Below the pieces are notes generated by a model. It was not told the DNA's origin and made no database searches. It worked only from the letters and a program-made list of their open reading frames with translations. DNA of 64,000 bases from Arenimonas sp049195245. GTDB taxonomy: Bacteria > Pseudomonadota > Gammaproteobacteria > Xanthomonadales > Xanthomonadaceae. Position 1 is the stretch's first letter, and every line of letters begins with the position of its first letter. The stretch lies in NCBI RefSeq assembly GCF_049195245.1, contig NZ_JBMIRR010000026.1, positions 124,001 to 188,000 of the forward strand. The letters are read 5' to 3'. Of the stretch, positions 8,384 to 16,759 are shown piece after piece. The position numbers and the translations under genes are program-made.

Positions 8384-10159
8384 GTGTCAGATACCGAAAA
8401 CGAATCCGGCGCCAGCGCCGAGAAGCGCCCGCGCAAACCGCGCGCGGCCAACCCAGGCAACACCCCCGCGGCTGAAACCCCCGCGGCTGCCTCCACCCCC
8501 GCACCCGAGCGTGCCCCTGCCCCGCCCCAGGCGTCGGGTGTCGATGGCGCGTCCGGTGGCCCGTCCGGCGGGGATGCGCAGGCGCGCGGCGACGGCGGTC
8601 ACTCCGGTGGCGGCCAGAACCAGGGCGGCCAGGGCCAGGGTGGTCAGAACCAGAGTGGTCAGAACCAGGGCGGCGAAGGCCAGCCCGGCGGTGGTGGCCA
8701 GGGCGGTGGCGACGAAGGCGGCTTCCAGAACCGCAACCGCAACCGCCGCGACCGCTTTCGCGACAAGCGCGACCGCTTCCGCGACCGTCCGCGCGACGGC
8801 GAGGGCGGCGGTGGCGAGGAAGGCGGCGGCAACGGCAACAACGGCGGCGGAGAACGCAATGACCGCCCTATGCCGCAGCTTCCGCCCGACTTCCCGACCT
8901 ACAGCCTCAACGACCTCAAGCGCATGCCTGCGCACAAGCTGCTCGAGATCGCCGAGAAGCTGAACCTGCATGAGGGCGTGGCCCGCATGCGCAAGCAGGA
9001 CGTCAACTTCGCCCTGCTCAAGGTGCTGACCCGCCACCCCGCCGGCGTGGCCGGCGACGGCGTGCTGGAAATCCTGCCCGACGGCTACGGCTTCCTGCGC
9101 TCGGACGACGCCAGCTACCTGGCCGGGCCGGACGACGTCTACATCTCGCCCAGCCAGATCCGCCGCTTCAACCTGCGCACCGGCGACTACATTGCCGGCC
9201 GCATCCGCAGCCCGAAGGACGGCGAGCGCTACGTCGCGCTCAACATCGTCGACACCATCAACGGCGAGCCGCCCGAAGCCTCCAAGGGCAAGGTGCTGTT
9301 CGAGAACCTGACGCCGCTGTTCCCGCGCGAGCGCTTCCGCCTCGAGCGCGGCAACGGCTCGTCCGAGGACATCACCGGCCGCGTGATGGACCTGATGTCG
9401 CCCCTGGGCAAGGGCCAGCGTGCCCTGATCGTCTCGCCGCCCAAGGCCGGCAAGACGGTGCTGATGCAGAACCTGGCCCAGGCCATCATCCACAACCACC
9501 CGGACGTGCACCTGATCGTGCTGCTGATCGACGAGCGGCCCGAGGAAGTGACCGAGATGCAGCGCACCGTGCGCGGCGAAGTGATCTCGTCCACCTTCGA
9601 CGAGCCGGCCGCGCGCCACGTGCAGGTGGCCGAGATGGTGATCGAGCGCGCCAAGCGCCTGGTCGAGCACAAGAAGGACGTGGTGATCATGCTCGACTCG
9701 ATCACCCGCCTGGCCCGCGCCTACAACACCGTGGTGCCCAGCTCGGGCAAGGTGCTGACCGGCGGCGTCGACGCCAACGCGCTGCACCGCCCGAAGCGTT
9801 TCTTCGGCGCGGCCCGCAACGTCGAGGAAGGCGGCAGCCTGACCATCATCGCCACCGCGCTGGTCGAGACGGGCTCGAAGATGGACGAGGTGATCTACGA
9901 AGAGTTCAAGGGCACCGGTAACTCGGAAGTGCACCTGGACCGCCGCATCGCCGAGAAGCGCGTCTACCCGGCCATCAACATCAACCGCTCCGGCACCCGC
10001 CGCGAAGAGCTGCTGATCGAACCGGACATGCTTCAGAAGATCTGGATCCTGCGCAAGCTGCTGCACCCGATGGACGAGCTGGCCGCGATGGAGTTCCTGC
10101 TCGAGAAGATGAAGAACACCAAGTCCAACGACGAGTTCTTCTCTTCGATGAAGCGCTGA
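8384..10159 (+). CDS. rho: Transcription termination factor Rho with about 170-residue disordered N-terminus
   Basis: This 591-residue hexameric RNA helicase terminates transcription; E. coli Rho has 419 residues. The canonical protein starts at about residue 173 (YSLNDLKRMPAHKLLEIAEKL). The RNA-binding cold-shock domain follows (EILPDGYGFLRS), then Walker A (PPKAGKTVL), Walker B (VVIMLDSITR) and the ring-loop regions. Residues 1-170 are an insertion: an Ala/Pro segment, a Gly/Gln/Asn-rich stretch with repeated GGQNQ units (about 78-100), and an Arg/Asp block (NRNRRDRFRDKRDRFRDRP, about 127-145). The GTG start at 8384 is chosen because GAGGTGA is correctly spaced. An intrinsic terminator follows. 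Confidence 0.96.
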   Translation: MSDTENESGASAEKRPRKPRAANPGNTPAAETPAAASTPAPERAPAPPQASGVDGASGGPSGGDAQARGDGGHSGGGQNQGGQGQGGQNQSGQNQGGEGQPGGGGQGGGDEGGFQNRNRNRRDRFRDKRDRFRDRPRDGEGGGGEEGGGNGNNGGGERNDRPMPQLPPDFPTYSLNDLKRMPAHKLLEIAEKLNLHEGVARMRKQDVNFALLKVLTRHPAGVAGDGVLEILPDGYGFLRSDDASYLAGPDDVYISPSQIRRFNLRTGDYIAGRIRSPKDGERYVALNIVDTINGEPPEASKGKVLFENLTPLFPRERFRLERGNGSSEDITGRVMDLMSPLGKGQRALIVSPPKAGKTVLMQNLAQAIIHNHPDVHLIVLLIDERPEEVTEMQRTVRGEVISSTFDEPAARHVQVAEMVIERAKRLVEHKKDVVIMLDSITRLARAYNTVVPSSGKVLTGGVDANALHRPKRFFGAARNVEEGGSLTIIATALVETGSKMDEVIYEEFKGTGNSEVHLDRRIAEKRVYPAININRSGTRREELLIEPDMLQKIWILRKLLHPMDELAAMEFLLEKMKNTKSNDEFFSSMKR

Positions 10160-10178
10160 GGCCTGGCGCCGCTGCAAG

Positions 10179-10206
10179 AAAAAGCCCCGCGAATGCGGGG
10201 CTTTTT
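10179..10206. terminator. Intrinsic terminator after rho, bidirectional
   Basis: AAAAAGCCCCGC, loop GAAT and GCGGGGCTTTTT form a perfect 12-bp palindromic stem with A and T runs. It ends rho (+) and can also end the minus-strand gene at 10233. Confidence 0.92.
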
Positions 10207-10232
10207 CATGCCGGACCGGTGGCGCGGCGGGG

Positions 10233-11060
10233 TCAGGGGCCGCGGCTCCCGGTCGCAGGCGGCACCTCGTCCAGCGGGGTGAGCAGCTTGACGCGCCGGG
10301 AGGCGGCGGCGCCCGAGGCGTCCAGCGCGACGACACGTTCGCCCGCCAGGCCGGCGACCGCCCAGGCCGGCAGCTCCACCGGCTGCACCGACGCCTGCAC
10401 CCAGCCCGGGTTCATCTGCGGCGGCGTGTAGCGCAGCGGCATCCGCACCACCGCACCGGGCTCGTACCCCGGCAGCGTCCAGCGCCGCGCCGCCGTTTCC
10501 GCCGATGACCTGAACTGCTGGGCGATGCGCGCCAGCTGCGGCTGGCGTGCGCCGACGCGCAGCAGCGCCAGGCGCTCGACCGCGACCTGCTCCACGCGGC
10601 CCTGTCCGTCCAGCTTCAGCACCAGCCCCATGTCCGCGCCCACGCCGTACTCGATGCCCAGCTTCGGGAACACCGGCATGGCGCGATCGGCCAGCGCGGG
10701 CGCCGCGACGCCTTCCTGCGACGGCGGATCCAGGAAGTTCACTTCGCGAATGCCCATCGTCGTGGTCTCCACCCCGCGCTTGCGGGCCGCCACCAGCGCC
10801 AGCGACAGGTGCGCACGGGCATTCACCGGCCGGCCCTGCTCGGTGATGGGCTCGAAGCGCCAGGCCAGGATGCGCTGCTCGAATCCTTCCAGCACGCCCT
10901 TGCCCAGGTCGCCTTCACTCGTCAGGTCCACTTCGGTGACGCCGCCATCGGGACCGATCACGAGCGTGCCCCGCGCATAGGCCGTGAACAGCTGAAGGTC
11001 GGACGGGGCGGCCAGCGCGGGTGCAGCGGCCAACAGCAGGGTGAACAGCAGCTTCTTCAT
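10233..11060 (-). CDS. Secreted protein with TonB C-terminal-like region, function unknown
   Basis: This 275-residue protein begins with a clear signal peptide (MKKLLFTLLLAAAPALA). The segment MPVFPKLGIEYGVGADMGLVLKLDGQGRVEQVAVERLALL resembles the C-terminal domain of TonB (start of helix and beta-strand, 'G.V..V.V'). An earlier stretch (GTLVIGPDGGVTEVDLTSEGDLGKGVLEGFEQRI) has a similar pattern, so two tandem TonB_C-like modules are possible. There is no N-terminal membrane anchor or proline-rich spacer, so it is not a standard energy transducer. GGAG precedes the start at 11060. It is divergent from the Kef antiporter gene. Confidence 0.65.
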   Translation of the reverse strand: MKKLLFTLLLAAAPALAAPSDLQLFTAYARGTLVIGPDGGVTEVDLTSEGDLGKGVLEGFEQRILAWRFEPITEQGRPVNARAHLSLALVAARKRGVETTTMGIREVNFLDPPSQEGVAAPALADRAMPVFPKLGIEYGVGADMGLVLKLDGQGRVEQVAVERLALLRVGARQPQLARIAQQFRSSAETAARRWTLPGYEPGAVVRMPLRYTPPQMNPGWVQASVQPVELPAWAVAGLAGERVVALDASGAAASRRVKLLTPLDEVPPATGSRGP

Positions 11061-11107
11061 GGGCGGACTCCTGGCAGGCGGCAAGTACAGCATCGCCGCC
11101 CCGGCCG

Positions 11108-11136
11108 TTACAAGCTTCACGCCCGGACCCCATAAT
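11108..11136 (+). promoter_or_regulatory. Sigma-70-like promoter of the Kef antiporter gene (probably leaderless)
   Basis: TTACAA (11108-11113), a 17-base spacer and CATAAT (11131-11136). The -10 ends six bases before ATG 11143, so transcription should begin on or next to the start codon. Confidence 0.6.
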
Positions 11137-11142
11137 CGCGCC

Positions 11143-12996
11143 ATGCACGGAAACGACGGCTACCTCGGCATCATCCTGGTCTTCCTGATCGCCACGGTGA
11201 TCGCGGTGCCGCTGTTCCGGCGCCTGGGCCTGGGCGCGATCCTGGGTTACCTGGTGGCCGGCGTCGCGATCGGGCCCGACGGGCTCAAGCTGGTGCCGGA
11301 TCCCGAGGACGTGCTGGCCGCGTCCGAGTTCGGCGTGGTGATGCTGCTCTTCATCATCGGCCTGGAGCTGAGCCCGCCGCGGCTATGGGTGATGCGGCGG
11401 CAGGTGTTCGGCACCGGCGGCCTGCAGGTGCTGGTGTCGGCGCTGGCGGTGGCGTTCTTCGCCGGGCTGTTCCTGTCGGGATGGAAGGCGCCGTTCGTGG
11501 TCGGCATGGGCCTGGCGCTGTCGTCCACCGCGGTCGGCCTGCAGCTGCTGGCCGAACGCAAGGAACTGACCGCCGAACACGGACGGGTGGCGTTCGCGAT
11601 CCTGCTGTTCCAGGACCTGGTGGCGATCCCGCTGCTGGCCGCCATCCCGCTGCTGGGCCAGGCCAAGGCGCTGGCGCGCTCGGCGCCGCCGCTGGAATCG
11701 GTGCTGGTGGCCGTGGCCGCGATTCTGGCGCTGGTGGTGCTGGGACGGTTCCTGCTGCGTTACCTGCTGCGCATGGTGGCGCGCGCCAATTCGGTGGAAG
11801 TGTTCACCGCCACCGCGCTGCTGGTGGTGGTGGCCAGCGCGTGGCTGATGCAGTGGGCGGGGCTGTCGATGGGCCTGGGCGCCTTCCTGGCCGGCGTGCT
11901 GCTGGCCGATTCGGAGTTCCGGCACGAACTCGAGTCGCACATCGAGCCGTTCAAGGGGCTGTTCCTGGGCCTGTTCTTCATCGCGGTGGGCATGAGCATC
12001 GACGTGGACCTGATCCGCAACGAACCGGCCCTGATCGCCTCGGGCGTGCTGTTGCTGCTGGCGGTGAAGACCGGCGTGCTGCTGGTGGTCGGCCGCACCA
12101 TGGGCGGACTGCCGCTGCGCGGCTCGCTGATGCTGGGCGCGGTGCTGGCGATGGGCGGCGAGTTCGGCTTCGTGGTGTTCGCGGAAGCGCTCAAGGCAGG
12201 CCTGATCAGCGAAGCACTGCGCGACCAGCTGTTCGTCATCATCGCGCTGTCCATGGCGGCCACGCCGCTGGTGCTGCTGGCGGTGTCGCGCTGGCTGCGG
12301 CATGCGGCGCCGGCGACCACGGCACGTGCGCCGGACACCATCGACAATGGCCATCCGCGCGTGATCATCGCCGGCTTCGGCCGCATGGGCCAGATCGTCG
12401 GCCGCATGCTGCGCGACCGCAAGATCGCCTTCACCGCGCTCGAGACCAGCGCCGAACAGGTGGAATTCCTGCGCCGCTTCGGCAACAAGATCTATTTTGG
12501 CGACCCGGCCCGGCCCGAGCTGCTGCGCGCCGCCAACGCGGCGCATGCCGAGGTCTTCGTCATCACCACCGACGACCCGGACGCGAACATCCGCACCGCG
12601 CGCGTGGTCAAGCGCCTGTTCCCGCACCTGAAGGTGTTCGCCCGCGCCCGCAACCGCCAGCACGCCTTCAAGCTGATGGACATGGACGTGCAGGTGACGC
12701 GCGAAACCTTCCATTCGAGCCTGGTGATGGGCCGCCGCGTGATGGAAGCGCTGGGCGTGCCGCCGGAAGAGGCCGCGCGCAACGCCGAGAGCTTCCGCGA
12801 GCACGACGAAGCCCTGCTGCGCCAGCAACACCTGGTCTACGACGACGAAGCGGCGCTGGTGGCCTCCGCGCGCGAAGCGCAGCGCGAGCTCGAATCCCTG
12901 TTCGAAGCCGACGCGCCGGAGGTGGCCGACGTTGACGCGGCGGCGGCGATGGCTGCGGAGGAGCAGGCGTCGCGGGTTCCGCCGGCGAGGCTGTGA
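11143..12996 (+). CDS. Kef-type monovalent cation:proton antiporter (CPA2) with RCK/TrkA-N domain
   Basis: This 617-residue inner-membrane protein has a Na+/H+ exchanger domain of about 12 membrane segments (about residues 5-385) and a cytosolic RCK domain (about 405-545, Rossmann motif VIIAGFGRMGQIVGRML). The order and length fit KefB/KefC/YbaL potassium efflux proteins. The C-terminal tail is acidic and Ala-rich. No KefF/KefG ancillary oxidoreductase is adjacent, so glutathione gating cannot be assumed. Likely role: K+ or Na+ efflux in exchange for protons. The start at 11143 is set by the -10 element six bases upstream and by the first membrane helix beginning at residue 7. Confidence 0.87.
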   Translation: MHGNDGYLGIILVFLIATVIAVPLFRRLGLGAILGYLVAGVAIGPDGLKLVPDPEDVLAASEFGVVMLLFIIGLELSPPRLWVMRRQVFGTGGLQVLVSALAVAFFAGLFLSGWKAPFVVGMGLALSSTAVGLQLLAERKELTAEHGRVAFAILLFQDLVAIPLLAAIPLLGQAKALARSAPPLESVLVAVAAILALVVLGRFLLRYLLRMVARANSVEVFTATALLVVVASAWLMQWAGLSMGLGAFLAGVLLADSEFRHELESHIEPFKGLFLGLFFIAVGMSIDVDLIRNEPALIASGVLLLLAVKTGVLLVVGRTMGGLPLRGSLMLGAVLAMGGEFGFVVFAEALKAGLISEALRDQLFVIIALSMAATPLVLLAVSRWLRHAAPATTARAPDTIDNGHPRVIIAGFGRMGQIVGRMLRDRKIAFTALETSAEQVEFLRRFGNKIYFGDPARPELLRAANAAHAEVFVITTDDPDANIRTARVVKRLFPHLKVFARARNRQHAFKLMDMDVQVTRETFHSSLVMGRRVMEALGVPPEEAARNAESFREHDEALLRQQHLVYDDEAALVASAREAQRELESLFEADAPEVADVDAAAAMAAEEQASRVPPARL

Positions 12997-13002
12997 AGGG
13001 CC

Positions 13003-13106
13003 AGGAACCAGGAACTAGAAATTAGGAACTAGGAACTAGTGATGCCCGAGCCTCCCCGCCCAAGCCTCTACTAGTTCCTAGTTCCTAGTTCCTAGTTCCT
13101 GGGTTC
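13003..13106. repeat. AGGAACT heptamer array forming a long inverted repeat
   Basis: The left half consists of 7-bp units (AGGAACC, AGGAACT, AGAAATT, AGGAACT, AGGAACT) and the right half of four AGTTCCT units in inverse orientation. The inner 17 bp (13024-13040 and 13070-13086) are perfectly complementary around a 29-base loop. With one indel and two mismatches the arms extend to about 37 bp. The element lies between two convergent genes and supplies the stop codon and last residues of the ankyrin gene. It probably acts as a terminator or is a REP-type repeat. Confidence 0.85.
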
Positions 13107-16100
13107 CCTCAGGAACCGAGCCAGCGACGGCGCGCTGCGCGCGGGCTCGAACTCCGAGGCGACGTCGACGAATCCGCGCAGCACGGCGATGTCATGCGGC
13201 GTGCGCCCCAGCCCGTCGCGGGCAAGGCGGTTGGCGCCTTCGCGCAGCAGGCGCTGCACGACGCGCGGCAGGCCGTGCAGGGCGGCCAGGTGCAGCGGCG
13301 TGAAGCCGCGCTGGTCCTGCGATTCCAGGCTGACGTCTTCGGCCAGCAGCCGCTCCAGTGCGGCCAGCAGCACGTCCTCGTCGCAGGCGGTGCCGGGTTC
13401 GGCGCGCGCACCGAGCAGCAGCAGCAACGGGGTCTGTCCCAGGGCATTGGCGTCGTCCGGCGCAATGTCGGCCAGCAGCAGCGTGTCCACCAGGGCCAGC
13501 ACGCGCTGGCGGTCGCGCGAGGAGAACGCATGCAGCGCGGCGCAGTGCAGCGCGCCCAGGCCCTGGGCATCGCGCGCCTGGGCGTTGGCGCCGTGGGCAA
13601 GCAGGCGCGAAATGAGTTCGGGCTGGCCCAGCGCGGCGGCCAGCATCAGCGGTGTCACCTCGCCGGGCAGCGCGAGGTCGGGCTGTGCCCCGGCGCGCAG
13701 CAGCTGGTCCACCACGCCGACGTGACGCATGCTGATCGCCGCCGACAGCGGCGTGGCGCCGGTGCGGGCGGCCAGCGCGGTGTCCGCGCCGCGTTCCAGA
13801 AGCAGGGCCACGACCACGTCGTGGCCACCGCCCGCGGCGCGAAGCAGCGCGCTGCAGCCCTGCGCATCCACGCCGTCCACGGCCAGGCCCAGCTCGAGCA
13901 GGCGCAGCACCGCTTCGGCATCGCCGGACATCGCCGCCGATGGCAGGTCGGCGGGCTGCAGCGCGCGGCCCGGCAGCTGCCACTGCCGCCACTCGAGCCA
14001 GTGCGACAGTTCGCGGCGGTCCGCGGCCAGGGCCAGGCCCAGCGGCGTCTGCCCGTCGGGCGCGGCCAGTGCGGGCGAGGCGCCGTGACGGATCAGCACG
14101 CGCAGCGCGCCTTCGCGACCCAGGGTGGCGGCGCAGTGCAGCGCCGTGTGGCCGCGGCCATCCCGCGCGTTGGGATCGGCGCCTGCCGCCAGCAGCGCTT
14201 CGGCCAGGCGCAGCCAGCCCAGGCGGATCGCCAGCCCCAGCGGCGGATCGGACGGTGCGCCACCGAAGGCATCGGCGCCGCGCTCGAGCAGGCTGATCGC
14301 CAGCTGTTCGTGGCCGCGCGTGGTGTGTTCGCCGGCCAGGCAGGCCTGCAGCCAGCGCGAGAGTCCGCCGCGGCCTCCAACCGGCTGGCCGCGTTCGAGC
14401 AGGCGCAGGAGCGCGGCGCTGGCGTGTCCGCCGCGTCCGAGCAGGTGGAACAGCACGCTGTCCTCGCCATCCACCAGGTAATCGGCGCTGGCCCCGTGGC
14501 GCAGCAGCCAGTCGAAGTTCTGGCCATCGCCTTCGCCCGCGAATTCCAGCAGCAGCGAGGCCAGGCCATTGCCGTCGGGGCCGGCGCCCAGGCGCAGCAT
14601 CGCCTCGGCTGATTCGCGGCGCCCGGCCAGCAGGGCCTCGCGCATGAGTTCACGCGGGGTCTTCTCGAAATGGCCTTCCGACAGGCCCTCGGCCACGCTG
14701 GCCGGCAGCGGATAGGACGGATCGAGCACGGCCACCAGCGGCCAGCGGCCGGCGCCCAGCGCATGTTCCAGCGCGCGACGGCCGTCCTGGTCGCGCTGCT
14801 CGGGATTCACGCCCAGTGCGATCAGGTGGCGCAGGAACTCCGGGCCCACGCCGGCCTCGGACGCCAGCACCAGCGCATTGCGGCCGCGCGCATCCACGGC
14901 CGTCACGTCCGGTCGCGCCTGCGCCAGGCGGGCCAGCACGCCGGCCTGGCCGCTGCGCGCGGTTTCCAGCAGCGGCGTCATCTCGTCGGCATCGCGGGCA
15001 TTGCGGTCGGCGCCGGCGTCGAGCAGTTCGCCCACGATCTCGGCATTTCCGGTGGCACAAGCCAGCAGCAGCGCGGTCCGCTGGCGCGCGCCGCGCGCAT
15101 CCACGCGCGCCTTGTGCCGCAGCAGCAGCTGCACGCCGGCGATGTCGTCGTCGCCCAGCACCGCCGCCAGCAGCGCGGGTTGACCGTCCTTGGGCTCGGG
15201 CTTGGCGCCGCGTTCGATCAGAAAGCGCGCCAGGCGCCAGTTGCCGGCGGCGCAGGCGATGCCCAGCGGGCTGAAGCCTTCGGCATTGAGCGCCTCGATC
15301 AGCGCACCGGCGTCGAGCAGCAGGGCCGCCACTGCGGCATCGGTGCTGCGTGCGGCGTGGTGCAGCGGCGTATTGCCTTCGGCATCCGCGCGACGCGCAT
15401 CGGCGCCGTTGGCCAGCAGGGTCATCACCGCTTCGGGGCGGCCGTGCCAGCTGTCGCGCGTGGCCGCCAGCAGCGGCGTCAGGCCGGCGTGGTCGGCATT
15501 GAGATCGACGCCGCGGCCGATCAACTCGCGCAGCAGGCGCAGGTCGCCCAGCAATGCGGCCAGCATCGGCAGGGTGCGCTGGTCGCGATCGGCGGCCTCG
15601 GGCAGGGCCGAGGGATCGGCGCCGGCTTCAAGTGCGGCCATGGCGGCCTCGATCCGTCCGGCCCGGGTGGCCGCATAGAGCTGCGCATCCGGATCGTCGT
15701 TCTCCTCCGGTGCGGCCGACGCAGACGCATCGGGCTCGTCCTCGTCATCGCCGTATACCGGCAGCGATCCCAGCATCGGTACCGACGGCGGCGTGCCCAG
15801 CCGCTGCAGCAGCAGGTGGCCCGCCACCGACAGCAGCAGCGCGCCCGGCACCGCAACCAGGCGATAAGGGTCGGGGACCAGGCCGGGCCACACCAGCACC
15901 AGGCCCAGGCCCAGCATCAGCGCCACGATCACCGCCACCACGAACCCGCGGCCCGCATCGGACGGACCGGCCGAGCCCACGGCCGCGGCCAGCGCCGGAA
16001 TGCCGCCACCGCCGCGCTCGGCCAGGCCGAACGCCGGCCAGGCGCGCCACAGGCACAGCAGCACCGCGCCGGCCATGCCGCTCAGCGCCAGCGCGGACGC

Positions 16101-16391
16101 GAGCGAGCCGGTGTCGCGCAGGGTGGACAGCGGCCAGCCGATGGCCAGCGCCACGCCAGCCCAGCCCAGGCCCCAGACCGCGGCCAGGGCCAGCGCGTCG
16201 CGCCGGGCCAGGCCGTCCAGGCCAGGCAGCGGCCGCAGGCCGCGCAGCGCGCCCAGGCCCAGGGCCAGCGCGGGCTGCGCCAGCCACAGGCCGGCCAGGC
16301 TGGCGGGATGCGGCCACAGCGGGGCCAGTGAAAGCAGCAGGCCGGCAGCCAGCCAGGCCCAGGCCATCCAGGGACGCCGCGGCTCAGCCAT
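13092..16391 (-). CDS. Large membrane-anchored ankyrin-repeat protein
   Basis: This 1,099-residue protein has about six hydrophobic segments in residues 10-205 (for example MAWAWLAAGLLLSLAPLW and FVVAVIVALMLGLGLVLVW), then an acidic linker (about 212-235). A long ankyrin array runs from about residue 235 to 1,085. Repeats show the G.TPLH.AA..G......LL..GA..... pattern many times (e.g. GNTPLHHAARS, GFSPLGIACAAGN, GHTALHCAATLGREG, GFTPLHLAALHGLPRVVQRLL). The repeats would face the cytoplasm or periplasm and bind partner proteins; no enzymatic motif is seen. Its ATG overlaps the end of ycgL by eight bases. The last two residues and the stop codon come from the AGGAACT repeat. Confidence 0.85.
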   Translation of the reverse strand: MAEPRRPWMAWAWLAAGLLLSLAPLWPHPASLAGLWLAQPALALGLGALRGLRPLPGLDGLARRDALALAAVWGLGWAGVALAIGWPLSTLRDTGSLASALALSGMAGAVLLCLWRAWPAFGLAERGGGGIPALAAAVGSAGPSDAGRGFVVAVIVALMLGLGLVLVWPGLVPDPYRLVAVPGALLLSVAGHLLLQRLGTPPSVPMLGSLPVYGDDEDEPDASASAAPEENDDPDAQLYAATRAGRIEAAMAALEAGADPSALPEAADRDQRTLPMLAALLGDLRLLRELIGRGVDLNADHAGLTPLLAATRDSWHGRPEAVMTLLANGADARRADAEGNTPLHHAARSTDAAVAALLLDAGALIEALNAEGFSPLGIACAAGNWRLARFLIERGAKPEPKDGQPALLAAVLGDDDIAGVQLLLRHKARVDARGARQRTALLLACATGNAEIVGELLDAGADRNARDADEMTPLLETARSGQAGVLARLAQARPDVTAVDARGRNALVLASEAGVGPEFLRHLIALGVNPEQRDQDGRRALEHALGAGRWPLVAVLDPSYPLPASVAEGLSEGHFEKTPRELMREALLAGRRESAEAMLRLGAGPDGNGLASLLLEFAGEGDGQNFDWLLRHGASADYLVDGEDSVLFHLLGRGGHASAALLRLLERGQPVGGRGGLSRWLQACLAGEHTTRGHEQLAISLLERGADAFGGAPSDPPLGLAIRLGWLRLAEALLAAGADPNARDGRGHTALHCAATLGREGALRVLIRHGASPALAAPDGQTPLGLALAADRRELSHWLEWRQWQLPGRALQPADLPSAAMSGDAEAVLRLLELGLAVDGVDAQGCSALLRAAGGGHDVVVALLLERGADTALAARTGATPLSAAISMRHVGVVDQLLRAGAQPDLALPGEVTPLMLAAALGQPELISRLLAHGANAQARDAQGLGALHCAALHAFSSRDRQRVLALVDTLLLADIAPDDANALGQTPLLLLLGARAEPGTACDEDVLLAALERLLAEDVSLESQDQRGFTPLHLAALHGLPRVVQRLLREGANRLARDGLGRTPHDIAVLRGFVDVASEFEPARSAPSLARFLREPRN

Positions 16392-16638
16392 CGACCAGGG
16401 GATCGAGCTGGGTGGGCGGGAACTGCAGGAAATAGCCGTGCGACTGCAGGTTGCCGCGGACCACCGCGGCGTCGCTGCGGGCCAGTTTGCGTTCCGGCGT
16501 AAGCGCCAGCTCCATCACGAACTGCAGTTCGCCCAGCGGCGCGCGCACGGGTTCGGGAAGCACGGCGAAATCGTCCCGCTTGCGCAGGTAGACGTAGGTA
16601 TCGGGCTTGCGCAGGGATTTGTAGATGAAGGCTTGCAT
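16384..16638 (-). CDS. ycgL: YcgL domain protein (small conserved protein)
   Basis: This 84-residue protein starts MQAFIYKSLRKPDTYVYL, the typical YcgL N-terminus, and continues with KRDDFAVLPEPVRAPLGELQFVMELAL. The function of the family is not established. The gene lies just upstream of the ankyrin gene on the same strand and overlaps its start by eight bases, so the two are co-transcribed. Divergent from the S9 peptidase. Confidence 0.88.
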   Translation of the reverse strand: MQAFIYKSLRKPDTYVYLRKRDDFAVLPEPVRAPLGELQFVMELALTPERKLARSDAAVVRGNLQSHGYFLQFPPTQLDPLVDG

Positions 16639-16759
16639 GGGCCCGCCGCAGGATTCGGTCGATTGTCGCCGCAAACGCCCCATGGGAAAAGCAGCACGGG
16701 CGGCGGCCGCCGCGGCTTTGTTAGGCTTGCGGACCCCTTCAAGCCGTTCCGGAGCCACC

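Noticed and set aside
8387..10336. A 649-codon open frame antisense to rho
   Set aside because: High-GC mirror frame; His/Val/Gln-rich and low complexity with no motif, while rho on the other strand is unmistakable.
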